Source of the DNA: Chamaesiphon sp.
GTDB lineage: Bacteria; Cyanobacteriota; Cyanobacteriia; Cyanobacteriales; Chamaesiphonaceae
Length of the DNA stretch: 10,839 bases
Assembly: GCA_020059425.1 (NCBI GenBank)
Contig: JAGVCD010000156.1
Coordinates: 1 to 10,839 of the forward strand
Direction: 5' to 3'
In this document: positions 1-6,635 of the stretch, piece after piece
Layout: every line of letters starts with the position of its first letter
Numbering within the stretch: the stretch's first letter is position 1
Notes under the pieces: generated by a model
Database searches by the model: none
Told to the model about the DNA's origin: nothing
Seen by the model: the letters and a program-made list of their open reading frames with translations, nothing else
Position numbers and translations under genes: made by a program

Positions 1-291
1 AGCGATCGAATGGCTTTTTCTTTCTGTCATCAAATTGCCCAACGGGAAGGTTTATTGCTAGGAGCCTCAACTGGAGCAATTTTAGCGGGCGGATTGGCTT
101 ATGCCCAGGCTAATACCAACCGTAATTTGTCAATTTTAATGTTGAATCCCGATCGCGGTGATCGTTACCTAGAGACAGTTTACAATCAAGACTGGCTCAA
201 TGCTAATCAGATTGAGTTATTTTCTAAACAACAACTGGAAGTAGAAGTTCGGGCGCTTACTCCGATTAAAGTTATCAAAAATAAGTCATAA
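1..291 (+). CDS. SbnA-like PLP enzyme of the cysteine synthase family, C-terminal part (5' end outside window)
   Basis: This is the C-terminal ~96 residues of a fold-type II PLP enzyme; the frame is open from the window edge, so the codon at 10 is internal and the true start lies to the left. The segment GLLLGASTGAIL matches the C-terminal loop of cysteine synthases, whose Ser contacts the pyridine nitrogen of PLP. The following PDRGDRYLETVY...WL closely matches the end of Staphylococcus SbnA (PDRGDRYL-VY--WL, recalled from memory), whereas ordinary cysteine synthases usually read PD(T/S)GERYLST. SbnA makes N-(1-amino-1-carboxy-2-ethyl)-glutamate from O-phosphoserine and glutamate, the precursor of 2,3-diaminopropionate. 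The lysine that binds PLP and the phosphate loop are outside the window, so an ordinary cysteine or cystathionine synthase cannot be excluded. A membrane exporter follows 56 bp downstream on the same strand, consistent with a biosynthesis and export operon. Confidence 0.75.
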   Translation, partial: SDRMAFSFCHQIAQREGLLLGASTGAILAGGLAYAQANTNRNLSILMLNPDRGDRYLETVYNQDWLNANQIELFSKQQLEVEVRALTPIKVIKNKS

Positions 292-347
292 TTTGTAGTC
301 TGGCGATCGGCTAGATAATTTTGCCCCCTTCAAAGTACTAAATTTTA

Positions 348-1649
348 ATGTCTCGTAATCGCCAATTAATTCAACTGTGGCAGCAATTCATCCCCTTGTC
401 GTTATCTGATGTGACGATGGCTTTAGGAGATCCTTTAACTACAACGACCCTTGCCCATTTACCAGATCCGCGAACTAATATCGCCGCCGTCGGAGTAGCC
501 AAAGCGATCGCCATTTTCTGTGAAAGTCCGATCATCATGTTGCTGCACGCCAGCAATGCTCTCGCTCCTACTCGATCGTCTCGTCAGGCATTATGGAAGT
601 TCACTTTAATTGCCAGTGGAGCCATGAGCTTATTACTAGCGCTGATAACTATTCCGGTAATCTTTGCAGTTGTAGGTGAAGGATGGTTGGGAGTTTCGCC
701 AAATTTGAGTAATACAGTACGATCGGTACTGATGATCGTAATTTTATGGCCGTTGGCGATCGGTTGGCGTAGATATTTCCAAGGCTTATTAATTCATGGC
801 GGGCAAAGTTATGCCGTAGCGCAAGCAAGTGTTGTGAGACTTTTGGCGGTGGGCATAATTCTGGCTGGCGGATTTATATTCAAGGCTAATGGTGCTGTAG
901 TCGCTGGGTTGAGCCTAGTATGGGGCGTAATCGCTGAAGCTGCGGCTGTTACCTATCTGGCGAAAAAGCTAGGAGCTACCACATTACCGGAGGTAATATC
1001 GTTACCAGAACTACCTCAAGATTTAGTAGAAGTATGGAAATTTTACGCTCCCTTGGGTGGCACGATGATGCTGGTATGGGGGGCAAGAGCGGCTCTAGTT
1101 GGTATTGTAGCGCGTGCTAACGATGGAGAAATTGCTTTGGCTGCTTGGCCAGCGGCTTGGGGTTTAGTATTAGTGATTGCAAATTCAACCCGCATGGTGC
1201 AGCAGATTATTATTCGTAATCGGAAATTGATGCCTGATAAATTATTAATTACATTTGCTATTACAGTTGGGATTGTATGCTCATTGATTTTATTATCAGT
1301 TAGTGAAACACCGCTGAGTGTAGAGGCGATCGGTTGGTTTATTGGTAATGATCAAGAACTAATTTCGCGAGTACGTCCGGTATTGTTAATCTGTGCGGTG
1401 ATCCCTTTATTGGTATCGATTCAAAATGCTATGCAAGGTTTTTTAGTAAGTGAAGGACGTACTTGGGGTGTAAATCAGGCGGCTTGGGTGGGAGCAATCT
1501 TCATGCTAGCTACAGCATATTCAGGGGTTAAACTAGGGCAGAATGGCGCTGTGGCTGCGGCTATTGGGATGAGTCTGGGGGGAATAATAGAAATCGGTTA
1601 TTTGTATTACAGTTGGCGATCGAAAGCTGAGATTTTCAGTGATAATTAA
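348..1649 (+). CDS. MATE/MOP-superfamily-like multidrug or metabolite exporter
   Basis: This is a 433-residue integral membrane protein with roughly twelve hydrophobic segments arranged as two similar halves; the central polar linker is around residues 205-230 (KKLGATTLPEVISLPELPQD). This layout and length are typical of MATE and related flippase-fold exporters, which move cationic drugs or metabolites using ion gradients. The N-terminal region (FIPLSLSDVTMALGDPLTT, then residues 54-67, FCESPIIMLLHASN) and the RRYFQGLLIHGGQSY stretch near residue 145 resemble a divergent MATE/ANKH-like branch rather than NorM. Assignment rests on topology and distant motif resemblance, so the substrate is unknown. 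The gene lies 56 bp after the SbnA-like gene and may export a product built from diaminopropionate; that is inference from position only. The ATG at 348 has no obvious Shine-Dalgarno sequence. The end converges on the MFS gene with a 27-bp gap and no clear terminator. Confidence 0.65.
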   Translation: MSRNRQLIQLWQQFIPLSLSDVTMALGDPLTTTTLAHLPDPRTNIAAVGVAKAIAIFCESPIIMLLHASNALAPTRSSRQALWKFTLIASGAMSLLLALITIPVIFAVVGEGWLGVSPNLSNTVRSVLMIVILWPLAIGWRRYFQGLLIHGGQSYAVAQASVVRLLAVGIILAGGFIFKANGAVVAGLSLVWGVIAEAAAVTYLAKKLGATTLPEVISLPELPQDLVEVWKFYAPLGGTMMLVWGARAALVGIVARANDGEIALAAWPAAWGLVLVIANSTRMVQQIIIRNRKLMPDKLLITFAITVGIVCSLILLSVSETPLSVEAIGWFIGNDQELISRVRPVLLICAVIPLLVSIQNAMQGFLVSEGRTWGVNQAAWVGAIFMLATAYSGVKLGQNGAVAAAIGMSLGGIIEIGYLYYSWRSKAEIFSDN

Positions 1650-1676
1650 GTGATACAGCTGATAGGAATCAAAAGG

Positions 1677-2852
1677 CTAATCCACTTTTTGCTTAACTCT
1701 AAGTAGTAGAACAATTGATATCAACGCACAAGCTGCTGAAAATTCAAAAGCAATGGTAGCTCCAGCATTTTCATAGAACCAACCAAATACGATCGAAGCA
1801 GGTAGTAACATAATCCCACTTGCCAGATTAAACCAGCCATAAGCAGTCCCCAACATTGCTGATGGGGCTAAATCTGCTACTAACGCCTTTTCTACTCCTT
1901 CTGTAGCTGCCAGAAACAAGCCGTAGAAGGCAAACAAACCAAATAGCAAGACTGGGTTTCCAGGTGATAAAAATCCTAAGGATAAGTAAAATAATCCATA
2001 GGCTAACCAGCCAGCGGCGATCGATCGAATCCGTCCAAACCTATCGGATAATGCTGATAGGGGCGTGCCAAATATCATCGCGATCGCCGAAATAGTTGCC
2101 CAGGCTAGCGGTACTTGGGATTCTGGTAATCCTAATTCTCGCGCGCGGAGCAATAGAAACATATTGGAAGAGTTACCCAAACTGAAGACTACTATAGCTA
2201 AAAGATAACGTTTAAAATTGGTTGGCAATCCCTGGAGATTCCAGCTAAAATCATGCTTGCGAGTAGTACTCAGCACATTTTTAGGTTCCTTAATCAGTAG
2301 TGACATCCCTAGACAGAGGATCGCTGGAACGATCGAAATGACAAATAGATCCCCAACTTTAAATCCACCACCCAGTAGTACAGCTGCTAAAATTGGCCCC
2401 AATACCGCACCAGCATTGTCCATTGATCGATGTAATCCAAAAGCCAAACCACGCCGCTCGGGTGGGACACTGGCAGCTAGCAGAGCATCGCGAGGCGAAC
2501 TCCGCAAGCCTTTACCAACTCTGTCGAGTATCCGAATCCCCAGCACTCCTACCCAGCTATTCACAATCGATATGAGTGGACGACTAAACCCCGCTAAAGC
2601 ATAGCCCCAAACAATCCAAGGCTTGGTGCGGTTGGTTTTATCTACCAGTAATCCCGATACCAGCTTCAAAATACTGCTCGTAGCTTCAGCAATCCCTTCT
2701 ATGATCCCCAAAGCTTTGGGGCCAGACATCAAGACAGAGGATAGATACAGGGGGATGAGCGGATACAGCATATCGCTGGCTGTATCATTTAATAAGCTAA
2801 TTACACCAATTAGCCAAACATTAGCTGGTAGTCTTCGGAGTGCTGCTAGCAA
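1677..2852 (-). CDS. MFS transporter encoded with the metal repressor
   Basis: This is a 391-residue major facilitator superfamily permease with about twelve hydrophobic helices. The loop between helices 2 and 3 carries the MFS motif A pattern (G67...D71-K-T-N-R75-T-K), and helix 4 begins with DRVGKGLRSSPRDAL (residues 110-124), the signature of a widespread subfamily of uncharacterised bacterial MFS efflux proteins. Substrate cannot be read from sequence. The start is a TTG at 2852: the only upstream in-frame codon before a stop is ATT, the next ATG is residue 28, and the skipped residues (RRLPANVWLIGVISLLND) form the conserved start of helix 1. An AAGG lies 8 nt upstream of the TTG. The gene follows the ArsR-type repressor by 35 bp on the same strand, so it is probably induced with it. 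This makes it a candidate metal or metal-complex exporter, by context only. Confidence 0.85.
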   Translation of the reverse strand: MLAALRRLPANVWLIGVISLLNDTASDMLYPLIPLYLSSVLMSGPKALGIIEGIAEATSSILKLVSGLLVDKTNRTKPWIVWGYALAGFSRPLISIVNSWVGVLGIRILDRVGKGLRSSPRDALLAASVPPERRGLAFGLHRSMDNAGAVLGPILAAVLLGGGFKVGDLFVISIVPAILCLGMSLLIKEPKNVLSTTRKHDFSWNLQGLPTNFKRYLLAIVVFSLGNSSNMFLLLRARELGLPESQVPLAWATISAIAMIFGTPLSALSDRFGRIRSIAAGWLAYGLFYLSLGFLSPGNPVLLFGLFAFYGLFLAATEGVEKALVADLAPSAMLGTAYGWFNLASGIMLLPASIVFGWFYENAGATIAFEFSAACALISIVLLLRVKQKVD

Positions 2853-2860
2853 AATTTAAA

Positions 2861-2864
2861 CCTT
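2861..2864 (-). promoter_or_regulatory. Ribosome binding site supporting the TTG start of the MFS gene
   Basis: On the minus strand the sequence reads AAGG followed by 8 nt and then TTG. This Shine-Dalgarno-like core at normal spacing, together with an in-frame stop (TAA, 2856-2858) just above it, supports TTG at 2852 rather than the ATG 27 codons further in. Confidence 0.55.
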
Positions 2865-2887
2865 ATTATTCAGCCTGAATTTTATCT

Positions 2888-3310
2888 TTAGCGGGAAATA
2901 GACTCAACGTGTAATTCGATCGATCGATATAATTCGATCGCCTGACTATCTGCCAAACTATAGTAAACGTTCCGCCCTTCTTTACGATAATTGACCATTC
3001 GCATCGATCGCAAAACCCGCAACTGATGAGATACTGCCGATTCGCCCATTTTTAGCCCTGCGGCTAGATCGCAGACGCACAATTCTTGGATCGCCAGTGC
3101 AGACAGCAACCGCAGCCGATTGGGATCTGCCAAGACAGTGAATAGTTCTGCCCTGCGTTGGGCTTCGACCATGGGCAGAATTTTTAGTTGCACTTGACGA
3201 ACATTATCTAAATGCACCAATCGATCGTCACAACTAGGTGCTTTGGTGTCCTCGATTGTTCGCATAGCGTTGTCTTTGGCGGGTCGATCTGAATATTCCT
3301 GCTCGGTCAT
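2888..3310 (-). CDS. ArsR/SmtB-family metal-sensing repressor (AztR/ZiaR-like)
   Basis: This 140-residue winged-helix repressor of the SmtB/CadC family binds its operator without metal and releases it when Zn, Cd or Pb is bound. The family core is clear: LFTVLADPNRLRLLSAL (residues 56-72), ELCVCDLA (76-83), the recognition helix ESAVSHQLRVLRSM (90-103) and the wing RKEGRNVYYSLAD (109-121). The CVC pair (C78, C80), D81 and an N-terminal Cys27/His33 would form an alpha3N-type site, as in CadC or AztR. The alpha5 zinc site of SmtB (D104, H106, H117, E120) is only half kept: D121 and H134 are present, but H106 is Gln123 and E120 is Ser137. It is therefore probably a thiolate-type sensor. The ATG at 3310 has no strong Shine-Dalgarno; Met16 is an alternative start, with the putative Cys27 ligand downstream of either. 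It diverges from the ATPase gene it very likely controls. Confidence 0.93.
   Translation of the reverse strand: MTEQEYSDRPAKDNAMRTIEDTKAPSCDDRLVHLDNVRQVQLKILPMVEAQRRAELFTVLADPNRLRLLSALAIQELCVCDLAAGLKMGESAVSHQLRVLRSMRMVNYRKEGRNVYYSLADSQAIELYRSIELHVESISR
2912..2940. repeat. Short direct repeat, 11 bp, period 18, in the 3' end of the repressor gene
   Basis: TAATTCGATCG occurs at 2912-2922 and again at 2930-2940. The 18-bp period equals six codons and encodes IELYRS then IELHVE in the alpha5 helix of the repressor. A CGATCGATCGAT run lies between the copies, so part of it is the CGATCG bias seen throughout the window. Confidence 0.6.
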
Positions 3311-3348
3311 GAACTGTTTAATTTAAGAAGATTATCTAAGTATAAGGT

Positions 3349-3367
3349 AATAATGAGAATCATTCTA
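3349..3367. promoter_or_regulatory. Fur-box-like palindrome abutting the SmtB-type operator
   Basis: The 19 bases agree with the classical Fur consensus (GATAATGATAATCATTATC) at 15 positions by my count. They contain two nested perfect inverted repeats, AATGA-gaa-TCATT and AGAAT-c-ATTCT. The element overlaps the SmtB-type operator by 2 bp and covers the candidate -35 of the repressor promoter. It could bind a Fur-family protein (Fur, Zur or PerR), serve as an extra half-site for the ArsR protein, or be chance in AT-rich DNA. Confidence 0.35.
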
Positions 3368-3391
3368 TATCTGAATATACTTTCAGGTATT
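3366..3391. promoter_or_regulatory. SmtB/ArsR-family operator (12-2-12 inverted repeat)
   Basis: The arms ATATCTGAA (3367-3375) and TTCAGGTAT (3382-3390) are inverted repeats with one mismatch around a 6-bp centre, giving TGAA-N6-TTCA. That core and the 12-2-12 geometry are the known recognition pattern of SmtB, ZiaR and related repressors. It sits in the -35 region of the ATPase promoter candidate and about 55 bp upstream of the repressor start, as expected for one site controlling both directions. Confidence 0.8.
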
Positions 3392-3443
3392 GTGATTTTG
3401 GTCTACAATTTGAGATATTAATTCAGCACTCGCCACAAAAGAT

Positions 3444-5624
3444 ATGACTCAAGTACCTGCACTCAAAACTCAGCGGATGCAAGTTGGTAGGATGGACTGC
3501 ACCAGCTGTGCCATGAAGATTGAAGGTGCTGTAGAGAAGCTAGCTGGGGTATCCGAGATATCCGTGGTGGTAGCAACTGGACGATTAACTGTCACCTATG
3601 AAACCGATCGGGTGAGTGAGGCCGATATCAAGCAACAAGTGATAGCTTTGGGCTATACCATTGAGGAAGAGAAGTTCAAGTCTCCAGCTAAACACAGTAG
3701 CCACGACCATAGTAGTCATAATGACGGCTACGAAGATGACCATGCTCATAATCATGGTGGAGGGGAATTTAGCTTACAGCGCGAAGGTGTATTGGTTGGG
3801 GTTGTAATTGCGCTGTTCGTAATTGGCTCCGTATTTGAGGAAACATTGCACAACACGCCTTATTCGATCGGGGAATATTTAGTATTCATTCCAGCTTATC
3901 TATTGAGTGGCTGGACGGTATTAACTACTGCTGGACGGAATATTTTACGCGGACAAATGTTTGATGAAAACTTCCTAATGACGATCGCAACTGTCGGGGC
4001 GATGGCGATTCACAAACTACCCGAAGCTGTGGGCGTAATGCTGTTCTTTAAAATCGGTGAGTTATTTCAGGAAACAGCAGTCAGTCGATCGCGGCGATCA
4101 ATTTCTTCGCTGCTGGAAATTCGTCCTGATGCTGCTAATCTCAAAACAGCGAATGGGATTGAGGTAGTGTCGCCAGAACAGGTAAAAGTAGGCGATACAA
4201 TTATTATCAAGCCAGGGGAAAAAGTGTCCCTAGATGGTGAAGTAATTAATGGTAACTCTCAAGTTGATACGTCAGCATTAACAGGTGAATCAGTACCGCG
4301 CACGGTGAATGTGGGCGAAACTGTGTTGGCAGGAAGCATTAATCAAACTGGTGTATTAACTGTCACCGTTACTAAATTATTTGGGGAATCATCGATCGCC
4401 CGAATTCTTGATTTGGTAGAAAATGCCAGTGCGAAGAAAGCCGAAACTGAAAAATTCATTACTAAATTTGCTCGTAGTTATACACCAATCGTGGTTATCT
4501 CCTCACTAGCAGTGGCATTGATTCCGCCGCTGCTTATTCCCGGTGCAACTCATGCCGAATGGGTATATCGGGCATTAGTGCTATTAGTTATTTCCTGTCC
4601 TTGTGGATTGGTAATTAGTATTCCCCTGGGCTATTTTGGGGGCATTGGTGGGGCTGCTAAACGAGGGGTTTTAGTCAAGGGGGCAACTTTTCTCGATACT
4701 TTAGCGGGAGTTAAAGCGATCGCTTTTGATAAGACCGGGACACTGACTAAAGGCGTGTTTAAAGTCACTGAAATTGTTCCACATAATGGATTTAAGCAAG
4801 ACGACTTGTTGCGAATGGCAGCGGAGGCGGAAGCCAATTCTAATCATCCGATCGCCAAATCAATTGTAATGGCTTATAACCGACCCATTGATGAAGCGAC
4901 GATCTCGAATTACACCGAAATTGCCGCTCACGGTATTCAGGCCACAATCGCCGGACAACTAGTGCTAGCTGGTAACGATCGATTGATGCACCACGAAAAT
5001 ATTGCTCATGATACTTGTAATCTGGAAGGGACTGTCGTGCATTTAGCAGTCGATCGGATTTATGCTGGATATATTATTATTGCCGACGAAATTAAGGAAG
5101 ATGCTGTCCAGGCAATTCGCGATCTCAAAGCCGCCGGGGTAGAGCGAATTATGATGTTAACAGGAGATTCGCAAGCAGTAGCACAACGGATTGCTAAAAC
5201 TTTGGGTGTGGATGACTTTGCGGCGGAGCTGTTGCCAGAGGATAAGGTGACGGCGATCGAAAAACTGCTCGGGGAATTTGCTAACAAAGGCAAGGTGGCT
5301 TTTGTGGGGGATGGCATTAATGACGCACCCGTAATTGCTAGAGCCGATGTCGGGATTGCCATGGGGGGATTGGGCTCGGATGCGGCGATCGAAACTGCGG
5401 ATGTCGTGTTGATGACCGATCACCCTTCAAAAGTGGCGGAAGCAATTCAGGTAGGCAAGAAAACTCATGCGATCATTTTGCAAAATATTATTTTTGCTCT
5501 GACCGTTAAAGCTATTTTCATCGTATTAGGTTTGATGGGACTAGCCACAATGTGGGAAGCTGTATTTGCTGATGTCGGTGTAGCGTTAGCTGCAATTTTT
5601 AATGCTACTAGAGTCTTGAAGTAA
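3444..5624 (+). CDS. P1B-type heavy-metal ATPase (Zn/Cd/Pb exporter, ZiaA/AztA-like)
   Basis: This 726-residue membrane pump uses ATP to expel soft divalent metals from the cytoplasm. An N-terminal HMA domain carries the metal-binding MDCTSC (C19, C22), followed by a His-rich linker with seven His between residues 84 and 104. The P-type core is complete: actuator TGES (280-283), membrane CPC (385-387), phosphorylation site DKTGT (D429), the P1B HP dipeptide (H468-P469), the TGD triplet (573-575) and hinge GDGINDAP (622-629). CPC with K689 in the penultimate helix and D710 (DVGVALAAIFNATR) in the last is the P1B-2 pattern for Zn, Cd and Pb, not copper. About eight membrane helices are expected. 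The His-rich linker recalls cyanobacterial ZiaA and AztA. Control by the divergent repressor is strongly supported by the operator upstream. No strong Shine-Dalgarno precedes the ATG. Confidence 0.95.
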   Translation: MTQVPALKTQRMQVGRMDCTSCAMKIEGAVEKLAGVSEISVVVATGRLTVTYETDRVSEADIKQQVIALGYTIEEEKFKSPAKHSSHDHSSHNDGYEDDHAHNHGGGEFSLQREGVLVGVVIALFVIGSVFEETLHNTPYSIGEYLVFIPAYLLSGWTVLTTAGRNILRGQMFDENFLMTIATVGAMAIHKLPEAVGVMLFFKIGELFQETAVSRSRRSISSLLEIRPDAANLKTANGIEVVSPEQVKVGDTIIIKPGEKVSLDGEVINGNSQVDTSALTGESVPRTVNVGETVLAGSINQTGVLTVTVTKLFGESSIARILDLVENASAKKAETEKFITKFARSYTPIVVISSLAVALIPPLLIPGATHAEWVYRALVLLVISCPCGLVISIPLGYFGGIGGAAKRGVLVKGATFLDTLAGVKAIAFDKTGTLTKGVFKVTEIVPHNGFKQDDLLRMAAEAEANSNHPIAKSIVMAYNRPIDEATISNYTEIAAHGIQATIAGQLVLAGNDRLMHHENIAHDTCNLEGTVVHLAVDRIYAGYIIIADEIKEDAVQAIRDLKAAGVERIMMLTGDSQAVAQRIAKTLGVDDFAAELLPEDKVTAIEKLLGEFANKGKVAFVGDGINDAPVIARADVGIAMGGLGSDAAIETADVVLMTDHPSKVAEAIQVGKKTHAIILQNIIFALTVKAIFIVLGLMGLATMWEAVFADVGVALAAIFNATRVLK

Positions 5625-5652
5625 TCGTTAATTGCGTTATTAAGGGCATCAT

Positions 5653-5677
5653 AAAAACTATCGCTTTGATGGTTTTT
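5653..5677. terminator. Probable bidirectional intrinsic terminator downstream of the ATPase gene
   Basis: AAAAACTATC and GATGGTTTTT form a 10-bp stem (one G-T pair) around a 5-nt loop, starting 28 nt after the ATPase stop. The stem ends in a T run on both strands, so it could stop transcription from the ATPase and also catch transcripts leaving cobS on the other strand. The stem is AT-rich and therefore weak. The rest of the 240-bp gap (5625-5864) holds no gene or RNA that I can recognise. Confidence 0.5.
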
Positions 5678-5864
5678 GGTAATACTTAAAACTTATCATT
5701 CTGCAACGCCGTGACCCCTAATTCATGCAACAACAACCATAGCCCAAGAAATACGCATCATTAAACGAACAAAATTTTTACTCGCAAGAACTACGAGATC
5801 GATATATTAGTCCGTCATAATGCAAAGTTAGTATTTTGAAACTGCTGGCAATGATATTCAGCGA

Positions 5865-6623
5865 CTACTGATACCACACCGGCAATGTCAATAAACACAA
5901 GCCGATCGCCTCCATCCATTCGACCACCGCCCCATAAGTATCCCCCGTATGACCGCCAAAACAGCGATCGAAATACTTACCGATCGGAAAACTCAGTCCC
6001 AACCCTATCCCATTTACCGTCAAAATCAACCACCCATCCTGCGGTTGTACATAAACCAATCCCAACCCCACCAAACCCAAAGCCGCCAACCCACCCAATA
6101 GATCCGGCCACGGCTCCACCCCCTTACTATGCATTGCCCCCTTTCCCTCCGCCTTCAGATAGGGATACAACGACACCGCCAAGACCTGCGCCCACCTAGC
6201 CCAACCTGGCACCACCAGTAACACCAGCCAGCGACTATCACCGCTAATCGCACTCAGACTCACTACCTTTAGTCCTAGAATACCGATCGCACTCATCACC
6301 CCAAAAGCACCCGTCAGACTATCAGCCATGGCCACCAGCCGCCGCTCTGGACTAGTCACCGCCAAGCCATCCGCCGTATCCATCGCTCCATCCAGATGTA
6401 ATCCCCCGGTGAGCCAGACCCAGAGTAATATCACTACAGTTGACCGCACAGCTATAGGCATTCCCATCAGCGCCAAGCCATAGTCACTAATTGCTAACAT
6501 ACCGCCGATCACCAGCCCCATGAGCGGTGCCCAGCGGGTAATCCGACTAAAATCTAACTCCATTCTTTGCGGCGCAGGCAAACAAACATAGAACGCCCAG
6601 GCCGCCAATAACGATTTCAGCAC
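5865..6623 (-). CDS. cobS: Adenosylcobinamide-GDP ribazoletransferase (cobalamin synthase CobS)
   Basis: CobS joins adenosylcobinamide-GDP to alpha-ribazole (or its phosphate) in the last assembly steps of cobalamin synthesis and sits in the cytoplasmic membrane. This protein has 252 residues, the normal family length, and several hydrophobic helices. The hallmark acidic motif GGLHLDGAMDTADGL is at residues 73-87 (D78, D82, D85 expected to hold Mg2+), followed by DSLTGAFGV (101-109) and the C-terminal GGHTGDTYGA (223-232). The start is a GTG at 6623, reading MLKSLLAAWAFYVCLP, which matches the usual CobS N-terminus; no better start is visible. It lies 12 bp downstream of the stomatin-like gene and probably shares its transcript, although the two functions are unrelated. 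No other cob gene and no cobalamin riboswitch is visible in the window. Confidence 0.95.
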   Translation of the reverse strand: MLKSLLAAWAFYVCLPAPQRMELDFSRITRWAPLMGLVIGGMLAISDYGLALMGMPIAVRSTVVILLWVWLTGGLHLDGAMDTADGLAVTSPERRLVAMADSLTGAFGVMSAIGILGLKVVSLSAISGDSRWLVLLVVPGWARWAQVLAVSLYPYLKAEGKGAMHSKGVEPWPDLLGGLAALGLVGLGLVYVQPQDGWLILTVNGIGLGLSFPIGKYFDRCFGGHTGDTYGAVVEWMEAIGLCLLTLPVWYQ

Positions 6624-6635
6624 ACTTTTAACTAT

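Larger units (their letters stand above)
3311..3443. promoter_or_regulatory. Divergent promoter region between the repressor and ATPase genes
   Basis: This 133-bp AT-rich gap separates two divergent start codons. For the repressor, GATAAT on the minus strand (3331-3336) is a good -10 candidate, with TTCTCA (3354-3359) 17 nt upstream as a weak -35. For the ATPase, TACAAT (3404-3409) is a -10 candidate; the -35 position is poor and falls inside the operator, so a repressor bound there would block polymerase. These promoter boxes are read by eye and have not been mapped. Confidence 0.5.

Noticed and set aside
2218..2604. 128-codon open frame on the plus strand
   Set aside because: Lies fully antisense to the well-supported MFS gene; its translation has no recognisable domain and mirrors membrane-helix codons.
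5060..5423. Minus-strand frames of 100 and 88 codons
   Set aside because: Both overlap the conserved ATP-binding and hinge region of the P1B ATPase and have low-complexity Ser/Ala composition.
5795..5864. Minus-strand frame after the cobS stop reads YDGLIYRSRSSCE, faintly like the end of a RES-domain protein
   Set aside because: Only about 13 residues, followed by stops, with no supporting sequence in the rest of the gap; most likely chance.
5625..5864. Searched the gap for a metallothionein-like Cys-rich small ORF or tRNA
   Set aside because: No frame with clustered Cys codons and no cloverleaf pattern was seen; only the hairpin at 5653-5677 is supportable.
5885..6199. 104-codon Pro/Thr-rich open frame on the plus strand
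   Set aside because: Antisense shadow of cobS; the Pro richness is the complement of Gly codons in the real gene.
6624..6635. Possible cobalamin riboswitch upstream of cobS
   Set aside because: The gap to the upstream gene is only 12 bp, too short to hold a B12 riboswitch.
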